Assembly (NCBI GenBank): GCA_022448665.1
Contig: JAKUUO010000031.1
Span: 1 to 13,675, forward strand
Origin: Candidatus Thalassarchaeum betae
GTDB lineage: Archaea; Thermoplasmatota; Poseidoniia; Poseidoniales; Thalassarchaeaceae
DNA: 13,675 nt
Direction: 5' to 3'
Part shown: positions 7,449 to 13,675 of the stretch, piece by piece
Layout of the letters: each line of letters opens with the position of its first letter
Numbering within the stretch: the first letter of the stretch is position 1
Program-made: the position numbers and the translations under genes
The notes under the pieces: model-generated
Seen by the model: the letters and a program-made list of their open reading frames with translations, nothing else
Told to the model about the DNA's origin: nothing
The model's database searches: none

Positions 7449-9605
7449 ATGACTATGGCTGCTCACGACTCTTCGGCAAGGTGGCGCACCTTCCTAACCG
7501 AGGCCAAGGACGACGACATCGTCATGCTGCTCTCGAAACAGTCACCTCCGTACGTAGAGGTCCCCTTCCACGAGTTGCAAGGATTCGACCCCGAATTTGC
7601 CGACGATGTCCTCGAGCATCCTCGACAGATACTCGATCGTGGCACCCAGACTCTCATTGAGATCTGTCGAGAGAGAGGCGAGCAGATTGACGCAGTACTA
7701 CGTGTGGGGGAACTGCCTCGGGACAGCCGAAGATCCCTGCGGGACATCGGCACCGCCGATATCGAGCGTCTGCGCAGCGTCGAAGCCATCGTCACGAAGA
7801 TGTCCGACCTCAAGCCCCGTCTGCACATGGCTGTATTCACCTGCGAGGCATGTGGCAACACCATAGAGATTAATCAGAAGAACGAGAGAGAACTCATCGA
7901 GCCACTAAGATGCCCCCCAGATTCTGGATGCGGAGGGAGTAAGAACTCCAAGGAAAACCCAACCAGATTTAATCTCGTGGTCAACATCTCGAGGATGGTA
8001 AACAATCAGTGGATAGAGATCCAAGAGCTTCCTGAGAACGTTCCCAGCGGGGCTCAGCCCACACGGGGCTCCGTCTTAGTGGAGGGGAATCAGGTCAATC
8101 GGCACCTCCCAGGTGAGAGGATTGTCGCAAACCTCATGCCCGTGGTCCGCAGCGAGGTCCGCCGCAACAAGAAGACGCCGATGTTCGACATCATCTATCA
8201 TCTGATCAGTTCAGAGCATGAAAACACACCCTTCAACGAAATCAATATCAGCGAGGAGGAGAGGGATGAGATCATCGAGATCTCCCAGCGGGAGGACCTA
8301 ATGAGGCTCATGCAGCAATCAATCGCGCCGTCCATCTTCGCCACCGGAGTCATGCACTATGTGAAACGCTCTCTGGCTCTGCAGCTCTTCGGTGGCGTCA
8401 GGAGAGTCAATCCAGACAGGACGCGCCTCCGTGGTGACATTCACATTCTGCTGATGGGAGACCCCGGTGTAGCCAAGTCGCAATTGTTGGATTACATGTC
8501 AAAACTCTCCCCTCGGGGTAAATTGGCTTCCGGAGGAGGAGTGTCAGGAGCCGGACTGACCGCGGCTGCGGTAAGGGATGCCTTCGGTGACGGCAGATTC
8601 GCTCTTGAGGCGGGCATCCTGCCGCTCTCTGATCGCGGACTGGCCGCCATCGATGAGTTCGACAAGATCAGCGATGATGACCGTCGTACAATGCATCCGG
8701 CGATGGAGCAGCAGCAGATACACGTGGCCAAGGGGGGGATAACGGCTACCCTGCCCGCGAGATGCGCTATTCTGGCGGCCGCCAACCCGAAGGATGGCCG
8801 CTTCTCCAAACGCGGACCGAACCAGAGCGTCATGCGCTCCTACAACGAGACCGGCCTCCCTCCTCCCCTCGCCTCCCGCTTCGATATCATCTGGATGATC
8901 AGGGACGAGATTCGAGTCGAGGACGACGAGAGGATTGCCAGGCACATGCTCAAGACTCGCACTGAGGGAGTCAGCGAGTCAAAGATCGAGGAGTCCTTGG
9001 AGCTGAACCCGATGGAAGGTCAGAAGGACCAGATATTCGCAACGGGCGTGGACGACATCGAACACCTCACTCTTGAGTTTCTGCGCAAGTTCATCGCATA
9101 TGCGAAGCGCAACATCCATCCTGACCTCAATAAAGACGCCAGAGCCAAGCTCCTAGAATACTACACCGATGAGAGACAGTCCTTCGGCCGTGAGGATCAG
9201 ATGGGTGAGTCAGAAGTCATCCCAATCACCCCTCGTGCCCTCGAGGCTCTGATACGACTGACTGAGGCACACGCCCGGATGCATCTGAGAGAGGTTGCCA
9301 CGGCTGATGACGCCGATGTCGCCCTCGCCGTCTTCAGGCATTGGAGGGAGGAATCCGGAATCGAGGACGAGTCGGAGTTGTACTCCGGTGTCTCGGCAAG
9401 GGTCCGCAATGCGAACGCCGTCGTGAGACAGCTCGTCAGAGACATATGCGTCGAGCGGGACGGGAAGGCCAATCTCGATGAAATCTACAGCAGGGCCGCA
9501 TCCACAAACATACCTGAAACCACTGTCGACGAGGTGCTTTCGAGGATGCGGATGAGCGGCGAACTGTTCAGTCCCACCAATGATGTGTATTCATTCGCCC
9601 GTTGA
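7449..9605 (+). CDS. mcm: Replicative DNA helicase MCM
   Basis: The archaeal minichromosome maintenance helicase, an ATP-driven hexamer that unwinds DNA at replication forks; 718 residues, close to the usual archaeal size, so no intein is inserted. The N-terminal region carries a zinc finger with Cys132, Cys135, Cys155 and Cys161 (CX2C and CX5C pairs). The AAA+ core shows Walker A GDPGVAKS at 337-344 in the MCM-specific form, the LASGGGVSGAGLTAA strand following it, Walker B with Asp402 and Glu403 in AIDEFDKI, sensor-1 Asn446 in AAANP, and the arginine finger Arg477 in ASRFD. The last 70-80 residues resemble the C-terminal winged helix of archaeal MCMs. The start is supported by an SD site. 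gatE follows immediately; a TTG codon overlaps the mcm stop, but the likelier gatE start is 38 bases on. Confidence 0.97.
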   Translation: MTMAAHDSSARWRTFLTEAKDDDIVMLLSKQSPPYVEVPFHELQGFDPEFADDVLEHPRQILDRGTQTLIEICRERGEQIDAVLRVGELPRDSRRSLRDIGTADIERLRSVEAIVTKMSDLKPRLHMAVFTCEACGNTIEINQKNERELIEPLRCPPDSGCGGSKNSKENPTRFNLVVNISRMVNNQWIEIQELPENVPSGAQPTRGSVLVEGNQVNRHLPGERIVANLMPVVRSEVRRNKKTPMFDIIYHLISSEHENTPFNEINISEEERDEIIEISQREDLMRLMQQSIAPSIFATGVMHYVKRSLALQLFGGVRRVNPDRTRLRGDIHILLMGDPGVAKSQLLDYMSKLSPRGKLASGGGVSGAGLTAAAVRDAFGDGRFALEAGILPLSDRGLAAIDEFDKISDDDRRTMHPAMEQQQIHVAKGGITATLPARCAILAAANPKDGRFSKRGPNQSVMRSYNETGLPPPLASRFDIIWMIRDEIRVEDDERIARHMLKTRTEGVSESKIEESLELNPMEGQKDQIFATGVDDIEHLTLEFLRKFIAYAKRNIHPDLNKDARAKLLEYYTDERQSFGREDQMGESEVIPITPRALEALIRLTEAHARMHLREVATADDADVALAVFRHWREESGIEDESELYSGVSARVRNANAVVRQLVRDICVERDGKANLDEIYSRAASTNIPETTVDEVLSRMRMSGELFSPTNDVYSFAR

Positions 9606-9643
9606 GTCTATTGAACAGTACTGCCTCTGCGCCCTTGAGGACG

Positions 9644-11746
9644 ATGGAGCCGTTGGGTGAAGTAACTGACTCAGGAAACCTAGATCCAGTCGGTCTGGGC
9701 TTCATGTGCGGGCTTGAGATTCACCAGCAGCTGGCAACTGGGAAGTTGCATTCTAGAATGCCCAGCGAACTCTTCGATTACAGTATCGACGAGATCCCAG
9801 ACGACTGGGCGCGTTCGAATCGACGGCTCAGGGCATCCGAGGGAGAGGCTGGGAAGATTGACGTAGCCGCCCGCTTCGAACAGAGGCGAAACCGATCCTT
9901 CGTCTATGTCCAGCCTCCCAATGCCGGACTGATAGAGTTGGACGAAGCACCCCCTCTCGAACACGACGACGATGCGGTCGATGTCGTTCTAACTATGGCT
10001 GCGATGATGGAGGCCAAACCAGTCCCCGCGCTTCAAGCGATGCGCAAGACAGTAGTCGACGGCTCCAACACCAGTGGGTTCCAACGGACGACCCTGATCG
10101 CTACAGATGGCAGCGTCACCACCCCTACAGGCGACGTCGGGGTCGATGTGATATGCTTGGAGGAGGACTCAGCTAGAAAGCTAGACACCCAGTCCTCCCT
10201 CTCCGGCGATACAGTCGTCTATACTCTCGACAGGCTGGGAATGCCACTGGTGGAGGTCGCTACCGCCCCAGAAGTCCAGACCCCAGAACACGCCAAGGAG
10301 ACAGCACTAGCACTAGGGACTCTGCTGAGGGACACACGCCGAGTCAGAAGAGGACTCGGCTCGATTCGCCAAGACCTCAACGTGAGCATCGCCTGTGGGG
10401 ACAGAGTCGAGATCAAGGGATGCCAGGATCTCGATTGGATACCGCGGATAATCAGTCTTGAGATGGCCCGGCAGTTGCACATGTACCGCTTGGCCAACGA
10501 ACTCCGTGATGAGGCCAACCTGCCACCGCTGCCTCCCAACAGGGATGATGACGAGATACCGGTGGAGAATAGAGTAGCAGCGGCCGCAGCATCACGCCTA
10601 CCTATGGATATCCACGATCTCTCGGACCTGTTCGCTGACTGCGAATCAGAGATGGTGCAGCACTCTCTGGGGGATGGCTCGGTAATGCAGGCAGTGGCTC
10701 TAGCGGGATTCTCGGGAAAGCTGGGCACCAAGGAGACCGACTCCGACGACTCCCAACTACCAAGGCTCGGCAGGGAGCTGGCCAGTGCTGCCAAACTTGC
10801 CGGAGTCGCGGGAATCTTCCATTCAGACGAATTGCCCGCCTATGGAATCACCGATGCCGAGGTGGGCGCAGTGCGCGACTCCTTGTCTCTCAACGACTCA
10901 GACGCCTTCGCGCTTTGCGTCGCTCCGGCATGGCAGTCCGAACTCGCATTGGAGTCAGTCATCCAGCGAGCGAGGCGCGCCTATCACAGGATCCCTCGGG
11001 AGGTCCGCAACGTCGTCATCCGGAAGGGTCAGCCCGAGGACGGCACGACGACGGCTATGAGGCCCCTTCCCGGAGGGGCGAGGATGTACCCTGAGACCGA
11101 CGTCCCAGTTCTGGATATAACCCTCGAGCACTGGGACAGCATCCGGAATAACCTGCCTCTCACCACCGAACAGAGGAGAGAGAGGCTGCAGAGCCTTGAC
11201 TTATCTCAGAACCAGATGGAAGCGATCCTCGGCTCGGAGATGGACGACGCCCTGATTACCGGAGTTGAGGGGGGACCTTGCGGATGCCCCCCCGTTCCGG
11301 CGAAGGCGTTGGCCTCCGCAATACTGGACAACACCCGCGCTGAGATAGCGGAAGGCACCGGACGTGACGAATCAGAGATCCCTTGGCCGGTTCTCACACT
11401 AGCCGTGCACGCGCGCGAGGAGGACATCATCACCCGTGAGGGGCTGGTCCCCTTGGCTCGCAAGCTCTGGCTCGAGGGCCCGTCTTTCACCGACACCGTG
11501 TTCGAGAAGCGTCTGGAGTGGTTCGCGCAGCAGGCCGAGGAGGCCGGGTTCACTCCCGCCGATACAAGAGCCGTAGAGGAGGCTGTCGACGAAGCAATCG
11601 CAGAAAGCACGGACATGATCAAGGAGCGTGGAATGGGTGCGATGGGCCCGTTGATGGGTGTGGTTATGCAAAAGCTCGGTGGCTCGGCGGACGGCAAGAC
11701 GGTCAGCGAAGCCCTGCGCAGGAAACTATCCGAGTTGGATGACTAG
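9644..11746 (+). CDS. gatE: Glutamyl-tRNA(Gln) amidotransferase subunit E
   Basis: GatE, the tRNA-binding and kinase subunit of the archaeal GatDE enzyme, which turns Glu-tRNA(Gln) into Gln-tRNA(Gln). With the ATG at 9644 it has 700 residues, somewhat longer than typical. Features: GLEIHQQL at 23-30, MRKTVVDGSNTSGFQRT, the IRQDLNVSI and RVEIKG block from 241, an AspRS-like GAD insertion at about 323-450 with IFHSDELPAYGIT (this insertion separates GatE from GatB), RMYPETDVP from 480, and a GatB/YqeY-type tail ending in RGMGAMGPLMGVVMQKL. The N-terminal site usually rich in Cys reads KLHSRMPSEL, and AGLIELDEAPP replaces the usual CLVELDEEPP. A CGC pair (Cys546, Cys548) sits in the tail. The partner gatD is not in the window. 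A TTG at 9602 overlapping the mcm stop would add 14 residues but has no SD site. Confidence 0.95.
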   Translation: MEPLGEVTDSGNLDPVGLGFMCGLEIHQQLATGKLHSRMPSELFDYSIDEIPDDWARSNRRLRASEGEAGKIDVAARFEQRRNRSFVYVQPPNAGLIELDEAPPLEHDDDAVDVVLTMAAMMEAKPVPALQAMRKTVVDGSNTSGFQRTTLIATDGSVTTPTGDVGVDVICLEEDSARKLDTQSSLSGDTVVYTLDRLGMPLVEVATAPEVQTPEHAKETALALGTLLRDTRRVRRGLGSIRQDLNVSIACGDRVEIKGCQDLDWIPRIISLEMARQLHMYRLANELRDEANLPPLPPNRDDDEIPVENRVAAAAASRLPMDIHDLSDLFADCESEMVQHSLGDGSVMQAVALAGFSGKLGTKETDSDDSQLPRLGRELASAAKLAGVAGIFHSDELPAYGITDAEVGAVRDSLSLNDSDAFALCVAPAWQSELALESVIQRARRAYHRIPREVRNVVIRKGQPEDGTTTAMRPLPGGARMYPETDVPVLDITLEHWDSIRNNLPLTTEQRRERLQSLDLSQNQMEAILGSEMDDALITGVEGGPCGCPPVPAKALASAILDNTRAEIAEGTGRDESEIPWPVLTLAVHAREEDIITREGLVPLARKLWLEGPSFTDTVFEKRLEWFAQQAEEAGFTPADTRAVEEAVDEAIAESTDMIKERGMGAMGPLMGVVMQKLGGSADGKTVSEALRRKLSELDD

Positions 11747-11760
11747 TATTGTTCAATAAC
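11747..11760 (+). promoter_or_regulatory. Possible TATA-like element upstream of the DUF4430 gene
   Basis: TATTGTTCAATAAC lies directly after the gatE stop and is the only AT-rich stretch nearby. Its centre is about 30 bases before the GTG at 11784, the distance expected if transcription began at or near the start codon; no SD site precedes that GTG, which fits a leaderless message. Bases 11747-11758 also form a small inverted repeat (TATTG/CAATA). Weak evidence. Confidence 0.3.
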
Positions 11761-11783
11761 CGGTTCCGCACACTCGTAACTCC

Positions 11784-12404
11784 GTGTCTGAACTAATCGG
11801 TCTGGTAGCCTTGTTCGTGCTTCTCACTATGATAGTAGCCAACTCAGTTCAGGATGAGAACAGGCTCAAGGCTCTGTCAGTAGCGTGGGTCGTCTTCCTA
11901 GTATTGTCATTCTCGACAATCACCACAGAGTGGGCGAGGATGACCGCTGAACTAGTCGACGAGGAGGACGACCCTCACTACGGCCTGCCCGACATCTGGG
12001 AGAGGGAGCAGGTAGTCTGCTTCCACTTCCCTGAGGGATACGCGCCCACCGGCTTCGATGACGGGCGCCATCACATCGATAACGACGGCACGGAGTTCAT
12101 GACCGACGACGACTGGAACGAGACCGGGGCCTGCGTCGGGGGGTTCTCCGGCTACAACAACGGGTGGAACCTGCTCAACGCGGCGGTCAATGCCTCTGGG
12201 AACAGCCTCGAGCTCAATACCACAGTGTTCTCCTTCGGCCTGATGGTGAACTCGATCGGCGGCGTTGACCCCAGTTTGATGACCGGAGATTTCGGAGGTG
12301 CGTACTGGTCGCTCTACCACAACGGGGGTCTGTCGATGGTAGGAATCACGGATCTGGAATTAGATTCTGACAGCGTCATCACATGGCGTGTGGACACTTG
12401 GTGA
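11784..12404 (+). CDS. Membrane-anchored DUF4430 (transcobalamin-like C-terminal) domain protein
   Basis: A 206-residue protein with two N-terminal hydrophobic segments (about 3-19 and 29-45) followed by an acidic, presumably extracytoplasmic domain. The C-terminal half has the DUF4430 pattern: LLNAAVNASG near 130-139 (the 'vLdaL' helix), FGLMVNSIGGV at 151-161, YWSLYHNG at 174-181, GITDLELDSDSVITWR at 187-202. This fold resembles the C-terminal beta domain of the vitamin B12 carriers transcobalamin and intrinsic factor. In bacteria such proteins often occur beside ECF-type S components, and here an S component follows by 58 bases. A role as surface ligand-binding partner in vitamin (perhaps cobalamin) uptake is inferred from this. 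Cys79 and Cys117 could form a disulfide. The GTG start at 11784 keeps the first membrane segment whole; the next ATG (residue 16) would cut it. No alpha-barrel domain of transcobalamin is present. Confidence 0.72.
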   Translation: MSELIGLVALFVLLTMIVANSVQDENRLKALSVAWVVFLVLSFSTITTEWARMTAELVDEEDDPHYGLPDIWEREQVVCFHFPEGYAPTGFDDGRHHIDNDGTEFMTDDDWNETGACVGGFSGYNNGWNLLNAAVNASGNSLELNTTVFSFGLMVNSIGGVDPSLMTGDFGGAYWSLYHNGGLSMVGITDLELDSDSVITWRVDTW

Positions 12405-12451
12405 AACCGATTCAAGGACAACCATCAAGTGCAAGGTGAATCGCACTGAGT

Positions 12452-12457
12452 AGGGGG
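12452..12457 (+). promoter_or_regulatory. Shine-Dalgarno-like site for the S component gene
   Basis: AGGGGG lies 5 bases before the ATG at 12463. The 58-base gap also holds a weak 5-bp hairpin (12428-12432 with 12443-12447); no promoter is evident in it. Confidence 0.45.
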
Positions 12458-12462
12458 CGCAT

Positions 12463-13119
12463 ATGTTCGATGCACACGCGGTGGCACTTGGACCTCACGG
12501 CATGCTCGCCATCAACCTCGCAATGCTCTCGATTATCGGCTGGGCACTGTGGAGGGCGGAGCAGAGACTCTCCTCCGGAAGCGATTGGATCATCCTCACC
12601 ATGCTGGGCGCATTCGCCATCGCCGGGCGCGTCCTACTGGACCCGATACCCAACGTCCAGCCCGTCACGGTCATCGTGCTGTTGGCCGGGATTCATTTTG
12701 GTGCTCCCCGATCAATTGCCTTAGCCACTGCCGTCGCTCTGGGCTCAAATCTAATTCTAGGCCACGGTCTGTGGTCCTTCTACCAGGCAATCGGATGGTC
12801 TGCGGTTGGAGTAGCCGGAGCCCTGCTCTCCGAACGACTCTATGTCAACGGACGACTCTCCCTGCCTGCACTTGCAGCCGTGGCAGCAGCATCCGCCTTT
12901 GCCTTCGACTGGGTCGTATCCCTCAGCGCACTCCATTCCCTGAGCACAGATGTGTTCCTAGTGTACCTGATGGCGGGCATCCCGTACGATATGCTGCACG
13001 CCGTCAGCAATGTTGCCTTCGTCGCTTGGCTCGCGAATCCGGTCAGCGACATCATGACCAGGCACCTTGCGGCTCCGGCCTCAATGGCGGTGAACGACGT
13101 TGCCACGAACCGAGTCTGA
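12463..13119 (+). CDS. ECF-type transporter S component (substrate-specific membrane subunit)
   Basis: A 218-residue integral membrane protein with about six hydrophobic segments, matching substrate-binding S components of energy-coupling factor (ECF) vitamin importers. Recognisable blocks are GRVLLDPIPNVQPVTVIVLLAG at roughly 55-76, SNLILGHGLWSFYQAIGW at 95-112 (compare the usual 'flGqGpWtpfQmlaWg'), and GIPYDMLHAVSNVAF at 172-186. These resemble the S proteins found next to DUF4430 genes in bacteria, for which cobalamin is a proposed or shown substrate in some cases; substrate here is inferred only. No ECF ATPase (EcfA) or T subunit (EcfT) lies in the window, so it would need a module encoded elsewhere or act alone. 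It follows the DUF4430 gene closely and its 3' end overlaps the probable start of pth2. Confidence 0.75.
   Translation: MFDAHAVALGPHGMLAINLAMLSIIGWALWRAEQRLSSGSDWIILTMLGAFAIAGRVLLDPIPNVQPVTVIVLLAGIHFGAPRSIALATAVALGSNLILGHGLWSFYQAIGWSAVGVAGALLSERLYVNGRLSLPALAAVAAASAFAFDWVVSLSALHSLSTDVFLVYLMAGIPYDMLHAVSNVAFVAWLANPVSDIMTRHLAAPASMAVNDVATNRV
13089..13093 (+). promoter_or_regulatory. Shine-Dalgarno site favouring the TTG start of pth2
   Basis: GGTGA lies 6 bases before the TTG at 13100, the same motif and spacing seen before livHM, livG and mcm. The ATG at 13127 has no comparable site. Confidence 0.5.
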
Positions 13120-13471
13120 ACTCACGATGGTGCTGGTCACACGCGGTGACCTCGACCTCTCGAGGGGCAAGCTCGCCGCGCAGTGCGGCCACGCTGTGGC
13201 CGAATGCGTCCTCAAGGCCAAGCGCGAGGAGCCTCGGATGCTCAAGCGTTACATGAAGGAGGGAGCCAGAAAAGTCGTATGCGCGGCCCCGAACCTCGAA
13301 GCCCTCAGGAGGCTGTTCGGAGATGCAAGGGTGTGTGGCTTGGTCTGTTACATGGTGACTGATGCGGGCCATACCGAGATCCCCGCTGGCACGGTCACTG
13401 TTCTAGGGATAGGTCCGGGGCCACGCTCGGAAATCGACCCACTGACGAGCAGTCTTCCGCTAGTCAAGTGA
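13100..13471 (+). CDS. pth2: Peptidyl-tRNA hydrolase, archaeal/eukaryotic type Pth2
   Basis: Cytoplasmic enzyme that releases peptides from prematurely dropped peptidyl-tRNAs so the tRNA can be reused. 123 residues, the usual Pth2 size. The N-terminal block VTRGDLDLSRGKLAAQCGHA matches the family signature with Lys24 and His31, and the C-terminal block holds Asp88 and Thr92 in TDAGHTEIPAG, then TVTVLGIGP ending at Pro106; these are the conserved active-site region of Pth2. The start is taken as TTG at 13100 because of its SD site, giving a 20-base overlap with the S component gene and likely translational coupling. Starting at the ATG at 13127 (114 residues) would still keep the whole domain. 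It is unrelated to bacterial Pth. Confidence 0.93.
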   Translation: MPRTESELTMVLVTRGDLDLSRGKLAAQCGHAVAECVLKAKREEPRMLKRYMKEGARKVVCAAPNLEALRRLFGDARVCGLVCYMVTDAGHTEIPAGTVTVLGIGPGPRSEIDPLTSSLPLVK

Positions 13472-13484
13472 GAAACGAGAGAAA

Positions 13485-13517
13485 ACCCACCGTGAGCGAA
13501 CGCTCTAGACGGTGGGT
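13485..13517 (+). terminator. Hairpin downstream of pth2, first of two
   Basis: ACCCACCGT (13485-13493) pairs with ACGGTGGGT (13509-13517), a perfect 9-bp stem, and the interior GAGC/GCTC can add a stacked 4-bp stem. It starts 13 bases after the pth2 stop. No T run follows. Because it lies between convergent genes it could serve either strand. Confidence 0.55.
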
Positions 13518-13522
13518 AATGC

Positions 13523-13557
13523 GGCTGGACTGGGAGGCGTTTGCCCCCCAGTCCGCC
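13523..13557 (+). terminator. Hairpin downstream of pth2, second of two
   Basis: GGACTGGG (13527-13534) pairs with CCCAGTCC (13547-13554); GGC at 13523-13525 and GCC at 13555-13557 extend the stem past one bulged T. The 12-base loop can form a small GGC/GCC stem. It lies 5 bases beyond the first hairpin and has no T run after it. Confidence 0.5.
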
Positions 13558-13591
13558 TTACGTAATTCTGCCTGTATCTAGTTTCCTAGGA

Positions 13592-13675
13592 TCACATTTC
13601 TGAGATCTTGACAGAAGCAAGTGCGCCGATGCCGACCATTACGCCGTCCATCACCCAGTTGCTTGCCATAGCAGC
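13592..13675 (-). CDS. Probable 3' end of a minus-strand gene, unknown product
   Basis: On the minus strand the last 84 bases read as 27 codons and a TGA stop: AAMASNWVMDGVMVGIGALASVKISEM. The stretch is hydrophobic in the middle, could be the end of a membrane segment, and mostly uses G or C at third positions like its neighbours. No family can be named from so little. The gene would converge on pth2 with the two hairpins between. The plus strand also has an open frame from an ATG at 13629, so the call is tentative. Confidence 0.35.
   Translation of the reverse strand, partial: AAMASNWVMDGVMVGIGALASVKISEM

Noticed and set aside
8457..8480. Intein at the MCM Walker A site
   Set aside because: Archaeal mcm genes sometimes carry inteins, but the P-loop here is uninterrupted and total length is normal.
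9602..9643. TTG start for gatE overlapping the mcm stop
   Set aside because: No SD site, and it adds a 14-residue tail not expected in GatE, which normally reaches GLEIHQQL soon after the start.
13629..13675. Start of a plus-strand gene at the right edge
   Set aside because: Only 15 codons are visible, there is no SD site, and the minus-strand reading with a stop at 13592 fits better, though not decisively.

Overview
The window comes from an archaeon, and most likely a marine planktonic euryarchaeon of the Poseidoniia (Marine Group II) type. The archaeal assignment is firm: an archaeal MCM helicase, the archaea-specific amidotransferase subunit GatE and a Pth2-type peptidyl-tRNA hydrolase all lie here, and most starts carry GGTGA/AGGAGG Shine-Dalgarno (SD) sequences. 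The lineage guess is an inference from gene content and GC-rich coding; no rRNA is present to confirm it.

Bases 1-6787 hold a branched-chain amino acid type (Liv) ABC importer read left to right. A substrate-binding protein, cut by the window's left edge, appears to carry two tandem binding domains. It is followed by a strong intergenic hairpin, one giant permease in which LivH and LivM are fused through a long unrecognised central region, then LivG and LivF. The permease, livG and livF are joined by ATGA stop/start overlaps. A short minus-strand gene for a PPC/DUF296 protein ends 2 bases from livF.

Bases 7237-7448 are a divergent intergenic region. From 7449 onward comes a rightward set of genes: mcm, gatE, a membrane-anchored DUF4430 (transcobalamin-like) protein, an ECF-type S component, and pth2. 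Replication and translation genes thus flank a two-gene module that looks like vitamin uptake, plausibly cobalamin. pth2 probably starts inside the S-component gene at a TTG with a good SD. Two hairpins follow pth2, then the probable 3' end of a minus-strand gene that runs off the right edge.

The most interesting points are the DUF4430 plus S-component pair embedded among informational genes, the enlarged Liv system (tandem binding domains plus fused permease with three paired-cysteine insertions), and a GatE that lacks the N-terminal cysteines I expect in the GatB/GatE family. I saw no tRNA, rRNA, CRISPR array, insertion sequence or intein.
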